This document shows positions 1-7,767 of a DNA stretch of 64,000 nucleotides, in pieces. The stretch lies in the NCBI RefSeq assembly GCF_025245835.1, contig NZ_JAOBWS010000017.1:1-64000 (forward strand), given 5' to 3'. Origin of the DNA: Rheinheimera sp. 4Y26 (lineage in GTDB: Bacteria; Pseudomonadota; Gammaproteobacteria; Enterobacterales; Alteromonadaceae). The number at the start of each line of letters is the position of its first letter. Position 1 is the stretch's first letter. The notes under the pieces are model-generated. The model searched no databases. It was not told where the DNA came from and worked only from the letters and a program-made list of their open reading frames with translations. Made by a program: the position numbers and the translations under genes.

Positions 1-73
1 CAGATAGCTCAGTCGGTAGAGCAGCGGATTGAAAATCCGCGTGTCGGTGGTTCGATTCCGCCTCTGGGCACCA
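1..73 (+). tRNA. tRNA-Phe (GAA), 5' end cut by window edge
   Basis: The sequence matches, base for base, the 3' 73 bases of the complete tRNA-Phe at 234-309, including the encoded CCA end. Only the first three bases (GCC) lie outside the window. The anticodon is GAA at 31-33 inside a paired anticodon stem. Confidence 0.96.
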
Positions 74-140
74 TAAATTTTTGGTGTGTTGATTTCCTCT
101 TTTAAATCAGTTCACTACAGTGTTCGCTTTAAAGAACAAT

Positions 141-216
<76 letters not shown>

Positions 217-233
217 TTTAAAGCAAAGAGTTT

Positions 234-309
234 GCCCAGATAGCTCAGTCGGTAGAGCAGCGGATTGAAAATCCGCGTGTCGGTGGTTCGATTCCGCCTC
301 TGGGCACCA
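234..309 (+). tRNA. tRNA-Phe (GAA)
   Basis: A complete 76-base tRNA with acceptor stem GCCCAGA/TCTGGGC, anticodon GAA, and encoded CCA. It is identical to the copy at the window start over the visible part, which points to recent duplication or gene conversion inside the tRNA cluster. Confidence 0.97.
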
Positions 310-317
310 TAAACAAC

Positions 318-345
318 AAGCCCCGCAAGCAATTGCGGGGCTTTT
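318..345 (+). terminator. Rho-independent terminator of the tRNA cluster
   Basis: An 11-bp perfect stem (AAGCCCCGCAA with TTGCGGGGCTT), a four-base loop and a T run, nine bases after the last tRNA. Confidence 0.9.
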
Positions 346-373
346 TGTTTTGGGCTTTTAACTTTGAAACACA

Positions 374-413
374 GACAAAAAAACAAGCGGGCCCAACTAA
401 GCTGCAGGCCCGC
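374..413 (-). terminator. Terminator of ytfE
   Basis: Read on the minus strand: GCGGGCC, 13-base loop, GGCCCGC, then a T-rich tail at 385-374. It lies just beyond the ytfE stop codon and faces the tRNA terminator. Confidence 0.75.
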
Positions 414-425
414 CTGGTTGCGGCT

Positions 426-1112
426 TTATTGGCAGGAACCGCAGCATTGACCTTTTTGTTGTTGTGGTTCAACAAACAGAATTTCGTTTTCCAGCAGAAT
501 ATGCTCCATTAAATCTTCTTTGAGCTCGGTCAGGCCAAGATATAACGCCGACCAGGTATTGCAGGCACCGGCCGGTAAATTCAGATCTTTGGCCAGGCTC
601 AGCATAGTTTCCAGCGCATCCCCATGCTGCAGATGTTCTTCCTGCATCACCGAAATAGGGCCGGCCGGGAAAAAGCCGTTACATAACATCGGGAACAGGA
701 TCTGTTCTTCTTTGTGCATATGGCTTTCCAGCTCCTGATACATATGTTCCAGATGTGTAGCCAGGCCGGTTGGACACTCTGGATGATCGGCATGCACATG
801 CTCGACCCGGCGCGCGAGGCGGATAAGTTCCGGTAGCTGCAACCGGTGTTTAGCGTGAAAACGTTCGAGAATAAAATACGCCAGCTCTTCGGTTTTAGCC
901 TCGCGCCAGTTGCGCTGCATTGATGTGGGTTTTAATGCCAGCGCCGCCAGTTCGGTATTAATTTGTGTGGCGTTCAGTTGTCTTTTGGCCGCTGCTGCGG
1001 CCAGCGACTCTTTACCCCCACAACAAAAATCCAGTTTGTATTTGTGAAATACGGCGGTCGCGCCCGGAATTTGGGTAGCAAGCTGGCCTAAAGGTTGATC
1101 TAAATAAGACAT
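426..1112 (-). CDS. ytfE: Iron-sulfur cluster repair di-iron protein (YtfE/ScdA/DnrN/Ric)
   Basis: This cytoplasmic hemerythrin-like di-iron protein helps restore Fe-S clusters damaged by nitric oxide and oxidants. The 228 residues fit the family length. The N-terminal ScdA_N part carries the DFCCGG motif (Cys30-Cys31), and the hemerythrin-like domain follows with iron-ligand candidates in ERFHAKH, HVHADHP, LESHMHKEE and MQEEHLQHG. The C terminus ends in CCGSC, an extra Cys cluster I do not regard as typical of the family. It diverges from norR across 187 bases holding three NorR boxes and a sigma-54-like promoter, so NO induction through NorR is very likely. The arrangement recalls norA-norR of Ralstonia eutropha, where norA is the ytfE homologue. 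Confidence 0.95.
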   Translation of the reverse strand: MSYLDQPLGQLATQIPGATAVFHKYKLDFCCGGKESLAAAAAKRQLNATQINTELAALALKPTSMQRNWREAKTEELAYFILERFHAKHRLQLPELIRLARRVEHVHADHPECPTGLATHLEHMYQELESHMHKEEQILFPMLCNGFFPAGPISVMQEEHLQHGDALETMLSLAKDLNLPAGACNTWSALYLGLTELKEDLMEHILLENEILFVEPQQQKGQCCGSCQ

Positions 1113-1185
1113 AACAGACTCCGGTGTTTGGGCCTTGTGCAGGCGGAAATTTCACTTCAGCAGCGTGCTGCCGTTGTGCTGATAT

Positions 1186-1201
1186 TCCAAGAATCAGGCC
1201 A
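1186..1201 (-). promoter_or_regulatory. Candidate sigma-54 promoter of ytfE
   Basis: On the minus strand this reads TGGCCTGATTCTTGGA. Against the -24/-12 consensus TGGCACG-N4-TTGCA it matches TGGC, G and TTG at exact spacing, but the -12 element has GG instead of GC. It is about 74 bases upstream of the ytfE start and about 40-100 bases downstream of the NorR boxes, the expected geometry for a sigma-54 activator. Confidence 0.5.
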
Positions 1202-1242
1202 AAACTACCCCTTTTGATTTATATAGATTTTTTGCCGGCAGT

Positions 1243-1299
1243 GGTAAATTTAACCCTGAAAAAACCGGGTAATAATTACCAAACAGGGTAAAAATAACC
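1243..1299. promoter_or_regulatory. Three NorR enhancer boxes (GGT-N7-ACC)
   Basis: Three exact matches to GGT-N7-ACC lie at 1243-1255 (GGTAAATTTAACC), 1268-1280 (GGTAATAATTACC) and 1287-1299 (GGTAAAAATAACC), with AT-only centres. The third ends on the base before the norR ATG. Triple copies of this motif are the known NorR target upstream of norAB in Ralstonia and norVW in E. coli. The position suggests activation of ytfE and autoregulation of norR. Confidence 0.88.
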
Positions 1300-2871
1300 A
1301 TGCTGGAAGAAACCTTAGTGGCTGATTTGGTAGCCGATTTACCCTCTGCGGTGCGGTTGCAACGCTTAGTGAATACCATGCGCACCCATTTTGGCTGCAG
1401 CGCTGTGGCGCTGTTGCAGTTACAGCAGGATCAGCTCAAACCTTTAGCGGTATGTGGCCTGGCGGCCGAAACCCTGGGCCGGCGTTTTATGGTGGCGCAT
1501 CACCCAAGGCTTGCCACTATTTTACAAAGCCGGCAGCCGGTGCATTTTGCGCCCGACAGCAGCCTGCCCGATCCTTACGATGGTTTAGTTGAAGTGCAAC
1601 AAGGTCAGCCGCTGTTGGTACATGACTGCATGGGCATTTCGCTGTATCTGGAAGGTCAGTGCTGGGGTGTGCTGACACTCGATGCTCTGCAGGCCGGTAC
1701 TTTCAGCCGCTTAACAGTGCTGGAGTTACAAAGATTCAGTTTGCTGGTGGAAGCGGCGGTCAGGGTTTGTCAGCTCGAAACCGAACTGCGCACAGTGCGC
1801 TTTGCCAGAGCCAATCAGGTGCTCGACAGCGGTGTTTACCATTCACCTTCAGATGAAATTATTGGCCAGAGCCCGCAGCTCTTGCAGTTATTGTCGGAAG
1901 TGAAAGTAGTGGCAAGTTCTGATTTGCCGGTGTTGCTGCTGGGTGAAACCGGTGTCGGCAAAGAGTTATTTGCCCGTTATCTGCATCAAGAGTCCAGCCG
2001 CAATCACAAACCGCTGGTCTATATCAATTGTGCCGCTTTGCCCGAGTCGCTGGCGGAAAGTGAACTTTTTGGTCATGTCAAAGGGGCGTTTTCCGGCGCG
2101 CAGCAAGAGCGCAGTGGCCGTTTTGAGGCGGCAGATGGCGGCACCTTGTTTTTAGACGAAGTGGGAGAGTTGCCGCTTCTGGTGCAGGCCAAAATGCTGC
2201 GGGTGTTACAAAACGGCGAAATTCAGCGGCTGGGCTCGGATAAAAGCCGCAGTGTCAATGTGCGTATTGTGGCGGCCACCAACCGTGATTTAGCCCAGCA
2301 GGTGGCGCAGGGCGCCTTTCGCGCCGATTTGTATCACAGGTTGTCGGTGTATCCGGTGCCTATTCCACCGCTGCGTCAGCGCAGCAGCGACATTGCCATG
2401 CTGGCCGGGCATTTTCTCGAGCAAAACCGCAGCCGGCTTGGCCTCAGATCCATCCGCTTATCACAGGATGCGCAGCTGTTGCTGTTGCATTACCACTGGC
2501 CCGGCAATGTGCGGGAGCTGGAGCATGTGATAAGCCGTGCCGCTATTAAAGCGCTGAGTGAAGGCCATAACCGCAGTGATATTCTAACCATTGAACCCCG
2601 TTATCTGGATATCAGTCCAACAGCTGCAGTTGCCGGCGAGCATAAAATGGCCGGTGCAGATCAGGTGTTTAGCTACACATTAGCAATGGCCAAAGGCCTG
2701 CCGCTGAAACAAGCGCTGCAGCAGTTTCAGCGTCAGCATATTGAAGCTGCCTTTAAACAAAGTGGTGGCAGCTGGTCCAAAACCGCCAGATTACTGGAGA
2801 TCGACAGCAGCAATTTACATAAACTGGCGGAAAAACTTGGGGTCAAAGCCCTGCTTAAAGGACAAGGCTGA
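1300..2871 (+). CDS. norR: NO-responsive sigma-54-dependent activator NorR
   Basis: NorR senses NO at a non-haem iron in its N-terminal GAF domain and then activates sigma-54 promoters. The 523 residues show the expected order: GAF (about 20-165), AAA+ (about 190-420) with Walker A GETGVGKE at 215-222 and Walker [14 protein letters not shown] near 280-292, and a C-terminal Fis-type helix-turn-helix (about 478-515). The sigma-54 contact loop reads GAFSGA (262-267) where most family members have GAFTGA. Start: the ATG follows directly on the third NorR box, and no strong ribosome site is visible, so output may be low or autoregulated. The stop overlaps the next gene by one base (TGATG), indicating translational coupling. 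Confidence 0.95.
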   Translation: MLEETLVADLVADLPSAVRLQRLVNTMRTHFGCSAVALLQLQQDQLKPLAVCGLAAETLGRRFMVAHHPRLATILQSRQPVHFAPDSSLPDPYDGLVEVQQGQPLLVHDCMGISLYLEGQCWGVLTLDALQAGTFSRLTVLELQRFSLLVEAAVRVCQLETELRTVRFARANQVLDSGVYHSPSDEIIGQSPQLLQLLSEVKVVASSDLPVLLLGETGVGKELFARYLHQESSRNHKPLVYINCAALPESLAESELFGHVKGAFSGAQQERSGRFEAADGGTLFLDEVGELPLLVQAKMLRVLQNGEIQRLGSDKSRSVNVRIVAATNRDLAQQVAQGAFRADLYHRLSVYPVPIPPLRQRSSDIAMLAGHFLEQNRSRLGLRSIRLSQDAQLLLLHYHWPGNVRELEHVISRAAIKALSEGHNRSDILTIEPRYLDISPTAAVAGEHKMAGADQVFSYTLAMAKGLPLKQALQQFQRQHIEAAFKQSGGSWSKTARLLEIDSSNLHKLAEKLGVKALLKGQG

Positions 2872-3299
2872 TGCACCTGGCCCGTATTGTTTTATTCCGT
2901 CTGCTGGCACTGGGCAGTTTATTGCTGGGGCTGATTGGCGTGGTGCTGCCCGGTTTGCCCACTGTGCCTTTTGTATTGCTGGCCGCTTTTGCCGCTGGTA
3001 AAGGCTGGCCACAGCTGGAAGCTCGTTTACTGGCACATCACAAATATGGCCCTTTGATCCATAACTGGCGTCGTTATGGTCTGGTGCCACGCAATGGCAA
3101 AATAGCCGCCAGTCTGATGATGACGCTCAGCCTGGTGCTTTGCTGGTTCAGCGCTTTTTTGCTGCTCTATAAAGTGCTGCTGACACTGGTGCTTGCAGCT
3201 GTCGCACTCTGGTTATGGCGCCGGCCAGAGCAGATCCCGCCTGATCTGATGACACCGGAGCTGATAACACGAGAGCGGTTTGATAAGGAGCAAAAATGA
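2871..3299 (+). CDS. DUF454 (YbaN-like) inner-membrane protein
   Basis: A 142-residue membrane protein of the YbaN/DUF454 family. The N-terminal hydrophobic hairpin contains [16 protein letters not shown], a hallmark of the family. A polar loop (about 45-70, including [11 protein letters not shown]) and two further membrane segments (about 77-112) follow. The biochemical function is not established. It is coupled to norR by a one-base overlap and to moeB by a four-base overlap (ATGA), so the three genes form one translation-coupled operon. A role in NO response is only a positional inference. Confidence 0.85.
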   Translation: MHLARIVLFRLLALGSLLLGLIGVVLPGLPTVPFVLLAAFAAGKGWPQLEARLLAHHKYGPLIHNWRRYGLVPRNGKIAASLMMTLSLVLCWFSAFLLLYKVLLTLVLAAVALWLWRRPEQIPPDLMTPELITRERFDKEQK

Positions 3300-4102
3300 A
3301 TCCAACAGCATCTGCAGAGCTGAATTTACAACAAGCCATGCGCTACAGCAGGCAAATTATGCTGCCTGCCTTTGAGCTGCAGGGACAGGAAAAACTGCTG
3401 GCGGCCAGGGTACTGGTGATTGGCGTGGGCGGGCTTGGCTGCGCTGCTTTGCCTTATCTTGCAAGTTCAGGGGTTGGCCAGCTGACGCTGGTTGATGGGG
3501 ATGTGATCGATCGCAGTAATTTACAGCGGCAGATTTTGTTTCGCGAAGCCGATGTTGGCAAAAACAAAGCCGAAGTGGCGGCAGCGGCGTTGGCGCAGCT
3601 TAACAGCGACGTGAAACTTGGTGTTGCCAGCAGTTTTGCCGATGAAACTTTGTTGGCAAAGCTGATTCAACAGCATGATCTGGTGCTGGATTGTTGTGAC
3701 AACTTAACGACCAGGCTGCTGATCAACCAATATTGTTATCAGTTTGAAGTGCCGCTGGTGTCGGGCGCTGCCATCCGGATGGAAGGGCAAGTCAGCAGTT
3801 TTGCCATGAACAGGCAACAGCAGCCGGACGCACCTTGTTATCAGTGCCTGAGTCTGGGTTTTGCTGAGCAGCAACTGAGCTGCTTGCAAGCCGGTATTTT
3901 ATCGCCCGTGGTGGGGGTGATTGGCACTATGCAGGCGCTGGAAGCCATTAAAATTTTATCAGGTTGTGGCAGCACACTTTATGGCCGTTTGTTGTTATTG
4001 GATGGCAAATACAGTGAATGGCAAAGTTTTAATATCCGCAAGCAGCTGCATTGCCCCTGTTGTGGCGATGTAACAGCTGCGGACAAAAAGCCTGCTGAAT
4101 AA
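3296..4102 (+). CDS. moeB: Molybdopterin-synthase adenylyltransferase MoeB
   Basis: MoeB adenylates the C-terminal Gly-Gly of MoaD so that it can be thiolated and used by MoaD/MoaE to make molybdopterin. At 268 residues it has the usual length of a stand-alone MoeB without a rhodanese domain. Visible features: N-terminal RYSRQIMLP, nucleotide loop GVGGLG (43-48), IDRSNLQRQ (71-79), DCCDN, and two zinc pairs CYQC and CPCC. No ThiS-like partner is nearby. The partner moaD lies at the far right of the window, so moco genes are scattered over several transcription units here. It overlaps the upstream gene by four bases. Confidence 0.94.
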   Translation: MNPTASAELNLQQAMRYSRQIMLPAFELQGQEKLLAARVLVIGVGGLGCAALPYLASSGVGQLTLVDGDVIDRSNLQRQILFREADVGKNKAEVAAAALAQLNSDVKLGVASSFADETLLAKLIQQHDLVLDCCDNLTTRLLINQYCYQFEVPLVSGAAIRMEGQVSSFAMNRQQQPDAPCYQCLSLGFAEQQLSCLQAGILSPVVGVIGTMQALEAIKILSGCGSTLYGRLLLLDGKYSEWQSFNIRKQLHCPCCGDVTAADKKPAE

Positions 4103-4166
4103 AAGGAGCTTTTGAGCCTGTACCGGCGAGTACGGCGTGCTGGCAGCTGTTGCCGGCGAATGCCGC

Positions 4167-4568
4167 TTAGCCGGCCCCCTGTGGTTTAGAACTTGGCAAA
4201 ATATCCTGCTGAATATGCTGCAATAATTTATAAGCCTGCTGCAAATCACAGTCTTCACCGTCGCGTTTTTTATAACCAAAGCTGGTCAGCTCCAGATGCC
4301 AGGTGGGCTCGACCTGCTGCAGTGCCAGAGTGTTGCGCACACAATTGAGCGGGCAACCGTCAATGGCCAGAATAGGCCGGCCGGATTTGGCCACTTTCAC
4401 CAGCTGTTTCACCTGACCACCGACACCGGCAATACAGGACATTTCGGCAATACCCTCCCTGTCCAGCACCACTGCCAGATCATTGGCCAGCTGCGCTACG
4501 TTAGAGCAGCCAGAGCAAGCGTAAACCAGAGGTTTTCCGGCTAAAGGTTGGTCTGTGAAAGCGGCCAT
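4167..4568 (-). CDS. DGC-domain putative zinc-binding protein
   Basis: A small cysteine-rich cytoplasmic protein (133 residues) of the DGC family, named for the Asp-Gly-Cys motif, here at 70-72 inside IDGCPLNC. Conserved cysteines are Cys18, Cys21 (ACSGC), Cys45, Cys72 and Cys76, a plausible metal or Fe-S site. The molecular function is unknown. I chose the ATG at 4568 because a GGAG sits eight bases upstream; a longer in-frame ATG at 4652 lacks this and adds an unrelated stretch. Upstream lie a perfect FNR box (4711-4724) and a NarL 7-2-7 site (4739-4754), so it is probably induced by anaerobiosis and nitrate. It converges with moeB. Confidence 0.85.
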   Translation of the reverse strand: MAAFTDQPLAGKPLVYACSGCSNVAQLANDLAVVLDREGIAEMSCIAGVGGQVKQLVKVAKSGRPILAIDGCPLNCVRNTLALQQVEPTWHLELTSFGYKKRDGEDCDLQQAYKLLQHIQQDILPSSKPQGAG

Positions 4569-4710
4569 ACAAAACTCCGTTATTGTGGATAAACACAAGC
4601 AACAAAAACGGCAACACAGTGTTGCTGTGAAAAGCCCGCGTTTGATGTCCAAAACGCAGTTGCCGTTTTATCTGTTGTTGCTGAGTCTAAGCATTGGCGC
4701 CTGGCATAAC

Positions 4711-4724
4711 TTGATATAAATCAA
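4711..4724 (-). promoter_or_regulatory. FNR box upstream of the DGC gene
   Basis: TTGAT-ATAA-ATCAA, a perfect FNR consensus. If it is a class II site at -41.5, transcription would start near 4676 and leave a leader of about 108 bases before the DGC gene. Confidence 0.85.
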
Positions 4725-4738
4725 CTGAAAGTGGCAGC

Positions 4739-4754
4739 TACTCACACAGAGGTA
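4739..4754 (-). promoter_or_regulatory. NarL/NarP-type 7-2-7 site upstream of the DGC gene
   Basis: TACTCAC-AC-AGAGGTA: inverted heptamers separated by two bases. The right half is a perfect TACYYMT (TACCTCT on the other strand) and the left matches six of seven. It lies 15 bases upstream of the FNR box. Confidence 0.7.
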
Positions 4755-4811
4755 TCCGCAGTTGGCGGGAAAAACTGCGGTTATATGGCAAAACCGCAGG
4801 CCGGATAAAAC

Positions 4812-4833
4812 ACAAAACCAGCGCAAAGGCTGG
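4812..4833 (-). terminator. Weak terminator after nnrS
   Basis: On the minus strand, CCAGC - six-base loop - GCTGG followed by TTTTGTG. The stem is only five pairs, so the call is tentative. It lies 35 bases past the nnrS stop. Confidence 0.4.
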
Positions 4834-4867
4834 CTTTGACAAAATAAATATCGGCCAGAAACTGCCG

Positions 4868-6085
4868 TTAACCCGGCCTGCCGTCAGCTCTGGTGCTGCA
4901 CAGCATTTTGGCATAACAACAGCAAAACAGCGCATATGCCAGTACCCAGCAGCCAATAGCCAGTATCAGCAGCGCCTGGCTCATATCCGGCATTAGCCAC
5001 AGCAGCAGGCTGCGGCTAATGCCAGCGCCCACTACCAGCACAAAAGCCGGTACCATCAACACCGACACCTGCAGTGGCCGGCCTGTGTGGCCAAGCGACA
5101 CCCGCGCCATCATGGCTAAAATCATCGAACCCATAGCGCCGGCCGTTAATGCATGCAGTGCCGTGCTTTTGAGCACAGCATGGCCAAACAGCGTGATGCC
5201 ACTGTAATGCAAAGCAAAAAGCGCAAGGCCAAGCGGAATAAACCAATAAGCCAGATGTAATGACCACAACAGTGGCACTCTTAGGGTGATCCAGATTTTC
5301 CAGCGGGCACAACGTACTGCCAGCAGCACTGCCGCAATACCATATAAAGCGCCAATCAGCGGATGTGGCAGGAAATTTTCCAGTTTTAAAAACTGCTGAA
5401 TAAATACCAGCCATAAAAATCCGAGCGCCAGCCGGTCCAGCCAGAGCAGCGGCTCCACTTTTTTGGTTTGGGTGCCATTGGCGGTAAACATTGGCAGCAC
5501 CCGGCCACCCATAATGCTCATCACCAGCGTCAGCAGCAACACGGCGCTATAAAGACCATGTTGTTGCAGCATATAGTCGTTTAATGCCAAACCAACCCAG
5601 CTGACCGCATTACAAATAGTGAGCAGCATCAGCACAGGTACAAAAAACAAATTACGCCACTGGGCTACAGCCAGAATAGGCTTGGCCATCAGCACGGCGG
5701 CCAAAGGTAAAAACAACAAGTCCAGCAGAGCCACCAGCCAGATGGGCAAAGCAGCGCCAAATAACAGCAATAATCTTGCACAGAGCCAGCAAAGCACCAG
5801 CCACAACAATGGCTTGCCATGGGGGGCTCTCAGGCCGGTCCAGTTTTGCATGGCTGTTAATAAAAAACCGGCCACTATGGCGCAGCCAAAACCAAAAATC
5901 ATTTCATGGCTGTGCCAGAATAGAATATTGCCGACAGGAGACAGCGGCAGGCCGGCAAACAGCGCCAGCCCCCATAGCAGCATGGCAATACAGCTAAAAG
6001 CGCCGCCGAGTAAAAACAGCGGCCGAAATGCCAGCCGAAGTAAAGGCGGTATATCAAGTTCTGTTGTCAGATCAGTAATTTGCAT
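4868..6085 (-). CDS. nnrS: NnrS haem-copper membrane protein
   Basis: NnrS is a polytopic inner-membrane protein that binds haem and copper and lessens nitrosative stress during denitrification. The 405 residues contain about twelve hydrophobic segments. Family motifs seen are the N-terminal LLRLAFRPLFLLGG, FWHSHEMIFGFG (about 56-67), AGRVLPMFT-like GGRVLPMFTANG, and HALTAGAMGSMILAMMARVSLGHTGRPL. The start at 6085 has GGGAAAA at proper spacing. It lies 24 bases downstream of narK1 and is probably co-transcribed with it. With ytfE and norR close by, this gives the window a second NO-tolerance function, although no nitrite or NO reductase is encoded here. Confidence 0.93.
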   Translation of the reverse strand: MQITDLTTELDIPPLLRLAFRPLFLLGGAFSCIAMLLWGLALFAGLPLSPVGNILFWHSHEMIFGFGCAIVAGFLLTAMQNWTGLRAPHGKPLLWLVLCWLCARLLLLFGAALPIWLVALLDLLFLPLAAVLMAKPILAVAQWRNLFFVPVLMLLTICNAVSWVGLALNDYMLQQHGLYSAVLLLTLVMSIMGGRVLPMFTANGTQTKKVEPLLWLDRLALGFLWLVFIQQFLKLENFLPHPLIGALYGIAAVLLAVRCARWKIWITLRVPLLWSLHLAYWFIPLGLALFALHYSGITLFGHAVLKSTALHALTAGAMGSMILAMMARVSLGHTGRPLQVSVLMVPAFVLVVGAGISRSLLLWLMPDMSQALLILAIGCWVLAYALFCCCYAKMLCSTRADGRPG

Positions 6086-6109
6086 CTTGTTTTCCCAAAT
6101 AAAACGGCG

Positions 6110-7456
6110 TTAGTCGCTGCCGTCTTCTAATAAAAAATTGTGGGCTCTGGCCGCGGCCAGTTCACGCTGATATTGCTCACGCTGGTTGGCAAAAAACATC
6201 AAAATCATACAAAAGGCCAGCACGCCGTACAGCAACATAAAACAGGCGGTATGAATGCCGAGTAAATCCTGTGACAAGCCAAATAACAACGGCAAAGTGC
6301 AGCCACCCAGGGCGCCAATAGCCGCCACCATACCACCGGCAGCGCCCAGTTGGTTGGGGTAATAGTCATAAATGGTGCGAAACACACTGGCGCGGCCCAG
6401 GCCCTGGGCGATGCCGATAACAAAAATCAAGGCGGTAAAGAGCCAGAGGTTAATGTTAATTTCCAGCACCACTTCTTTTTTAATGCCGTGGATCACCAGG
6501 CTGGTGGGCGGGTAACTTAAAATAAATAAACAAATCAGGCAGATCCAGAACACACTCCAGTTCACCGCCCGGCCGCCGTAGCGATCGGCCAGCCAGCCGC
6601 CCAAAGCACGCACCATGCTGGAGGTGGTGACAAAAAACAGCGTAAAGGCCATAGCGTCGGCGGCGCTCAGCTGATAGGCCTGCATGTAATAGAGCGGCAG
6701 CCACAGCAGCAAGGCCAAAAAACTGCCAAATACAAAATAATAATACAAGGAAAAACGCCACAGCCTGGCGTCAGTGAACAACTGTTTGCTGCGCTGCCAG
6801 AAAGGGCTGTGTTTATTGGGCTGCGCCCTTACTGCAGTAATGTGAGCACTTTGCGGCATAGCCGGGGCAAACAATACAAAGAGTACAGCCAGTAAGGCCG
6901 TTAGCAGTGCATACAAAGCCCCCACGCCAAGCGGCAATGACAGTTGGTTCAACAGCGGCACCAACAATAAACTCAAAGCAGCACCGGCATTGCCCACGCC
7001 AAAAAGCCCCATAATGGTGCCTTGCTGCGCTGGTGGGTAAAAAGCCGACACATAAGCAATACCAAGGGTAAAAGCCACGCCGGCAAGGCCAAGCCAAAGC
7101 CCAAGCAATACCAGAGTCAACAGGCTTTGGGCATAAGGCAATAACAACAAGGCCGGAACAAGCAGCAGCATCAGCCAGAACCACAAAGTGCGGGGGCTGA
7201 TTTTTTCCGCCAGAATACCGGCCGGAAACCTTAATAAAGCGCCGGTCAGCACGGGGGACGACAACAACAAACCATAGTCGGTGGCGCTAAGTTGCAGCCT
7301 GGCGGCAAGCTCAAGCCCAAGGGCGGCATACAAACACCAAATCGCAAAACACCAGGCAAAACAAAGAATGGAAAAACACAAAGCACGGCGCGCCTGTGGC
7401 TGCGGCGTCAGCAGCGAAGGCGCCGTTTCTGGGCTTGAGATCCGGATGTCAGACAT
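6110..7456 (-). CDS. narK: NNP-family nitrate/nitrite transporter, NarK1-like
   Basis: A 448-residue major facilitator of the nitrate-nitrite porter family with twelve predicted helices. Diagnostic features are a conserved Arg in GALLRFPAGILAEK (helix 2), the nitrate-signature glycine stretch GLFGVGNAGAALS (about 150-162), and ALGGWLADRYGG before helix 9. The helix 1 pattern (FAIWCLYAALGLELAARL) resembles the NarK1/NasA class, usually credited with proton-nitrate symport. It leads the nnrS transcription unit. The 311-base divergent region with the NrtP-type gene carries NarL-like pairs and one FNR box. The direction of transport is inferred, not shown by sequence. Confidence 0.9.
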   Translation of the reverse strand: MSDIRISSPETAPSLLTPQPQARRALCFSILCFAWCFAIWCLYAALGLELAARLQLSATDYGLLLSSPVLTGALLRFPAGILAEKISPRTLWFWLMLLLVPALLLLPYAQSLLTLVLLGLWLGLAGVAFTLGIAYVSAFYPPAQQGTIMGLFGVGNAGAALSLLLVPLLNQLSLPLGVGALYALLTALLAVLFVLFAPAMPQSAHITAVRAQPNKHSPFWQRSKQLFTDARLWRFSLYYYFVFGSFLALLLWLPLYYMQAYQLSAADAMAFTLFFVTTSSMVRALGGWLADRYGGRAVNWSVFWICLICLFILSYPPTSLVIHGIKKEVVLEININLWLFTALIFVIGIAQGLGRASVFRTIYDYYPNQLGAAGGMVAAIGALGGCTLPLLFGLSQDLLGIHTACFMLLYGVLAFCMILMFFANQREQYQRELAAARAHNFLLEDGSD

Positions 7457-7572
7457 AGTGCGTTGGCCTTTGGCATTTAAAGCTCTCTGATGATAAACCG
7501 CCGGTCAGCGGCATGGGGTTTTCATCGGGAGTATTCCTTTCGTTTTAGCCAAAGCGCTTTGCCAAAGCCGGC

Positions 7573-7645
7573 TACCTCATAGTGGGTAGCTGAGTGGTTT
7601 TGCTGTTATGCTGCACGCCCGTTACGCCCTACCCACTAGGTGATA
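7573..7645. promoter_or_regulatory. Two NarL-like 7-2-7 pairs in the divergent transporter promoter
   Basis: Site one, 7573-7588, is TACCTCA-TA-GTGGGTA (each half six of seven against TACYYMT). Site two, 7630-7645, is TACCCAC-TA-GGTGATA (left half six of seven, right half weak). They lie between the divergent narK1-like and NrtP-like genes, upstream of the FNR box. Confidence 0.6.
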
Positions 7646-7682
7646 TTCCTTATAAAAACAGTGGTTTAGTGGCTGCTGTTGC

Positions 7683-7696
7683 TTGATTAAAGTCAA
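7683..7696 (+). promoter_or_regulatory. FNR box for the NrtP-type gene
   Basis: TTGAT-TAAA-GTCAA, one mismatch to the FNR consensus. A class II start would fall near 7731, with TATGCT at 7719-7724 in the -10 position and a 37-base leader to the ATG at 7768. This geometry supports the downstream start codon. Confidence 0.75.
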
Positions 7697-7767
7697 TGTT
7701 TTTTTGCTTTTGAGTCTCTATGCTTCAGCCAGTTTTGTTATCACTGGGTGTTCCACTGGAGGTTTAT

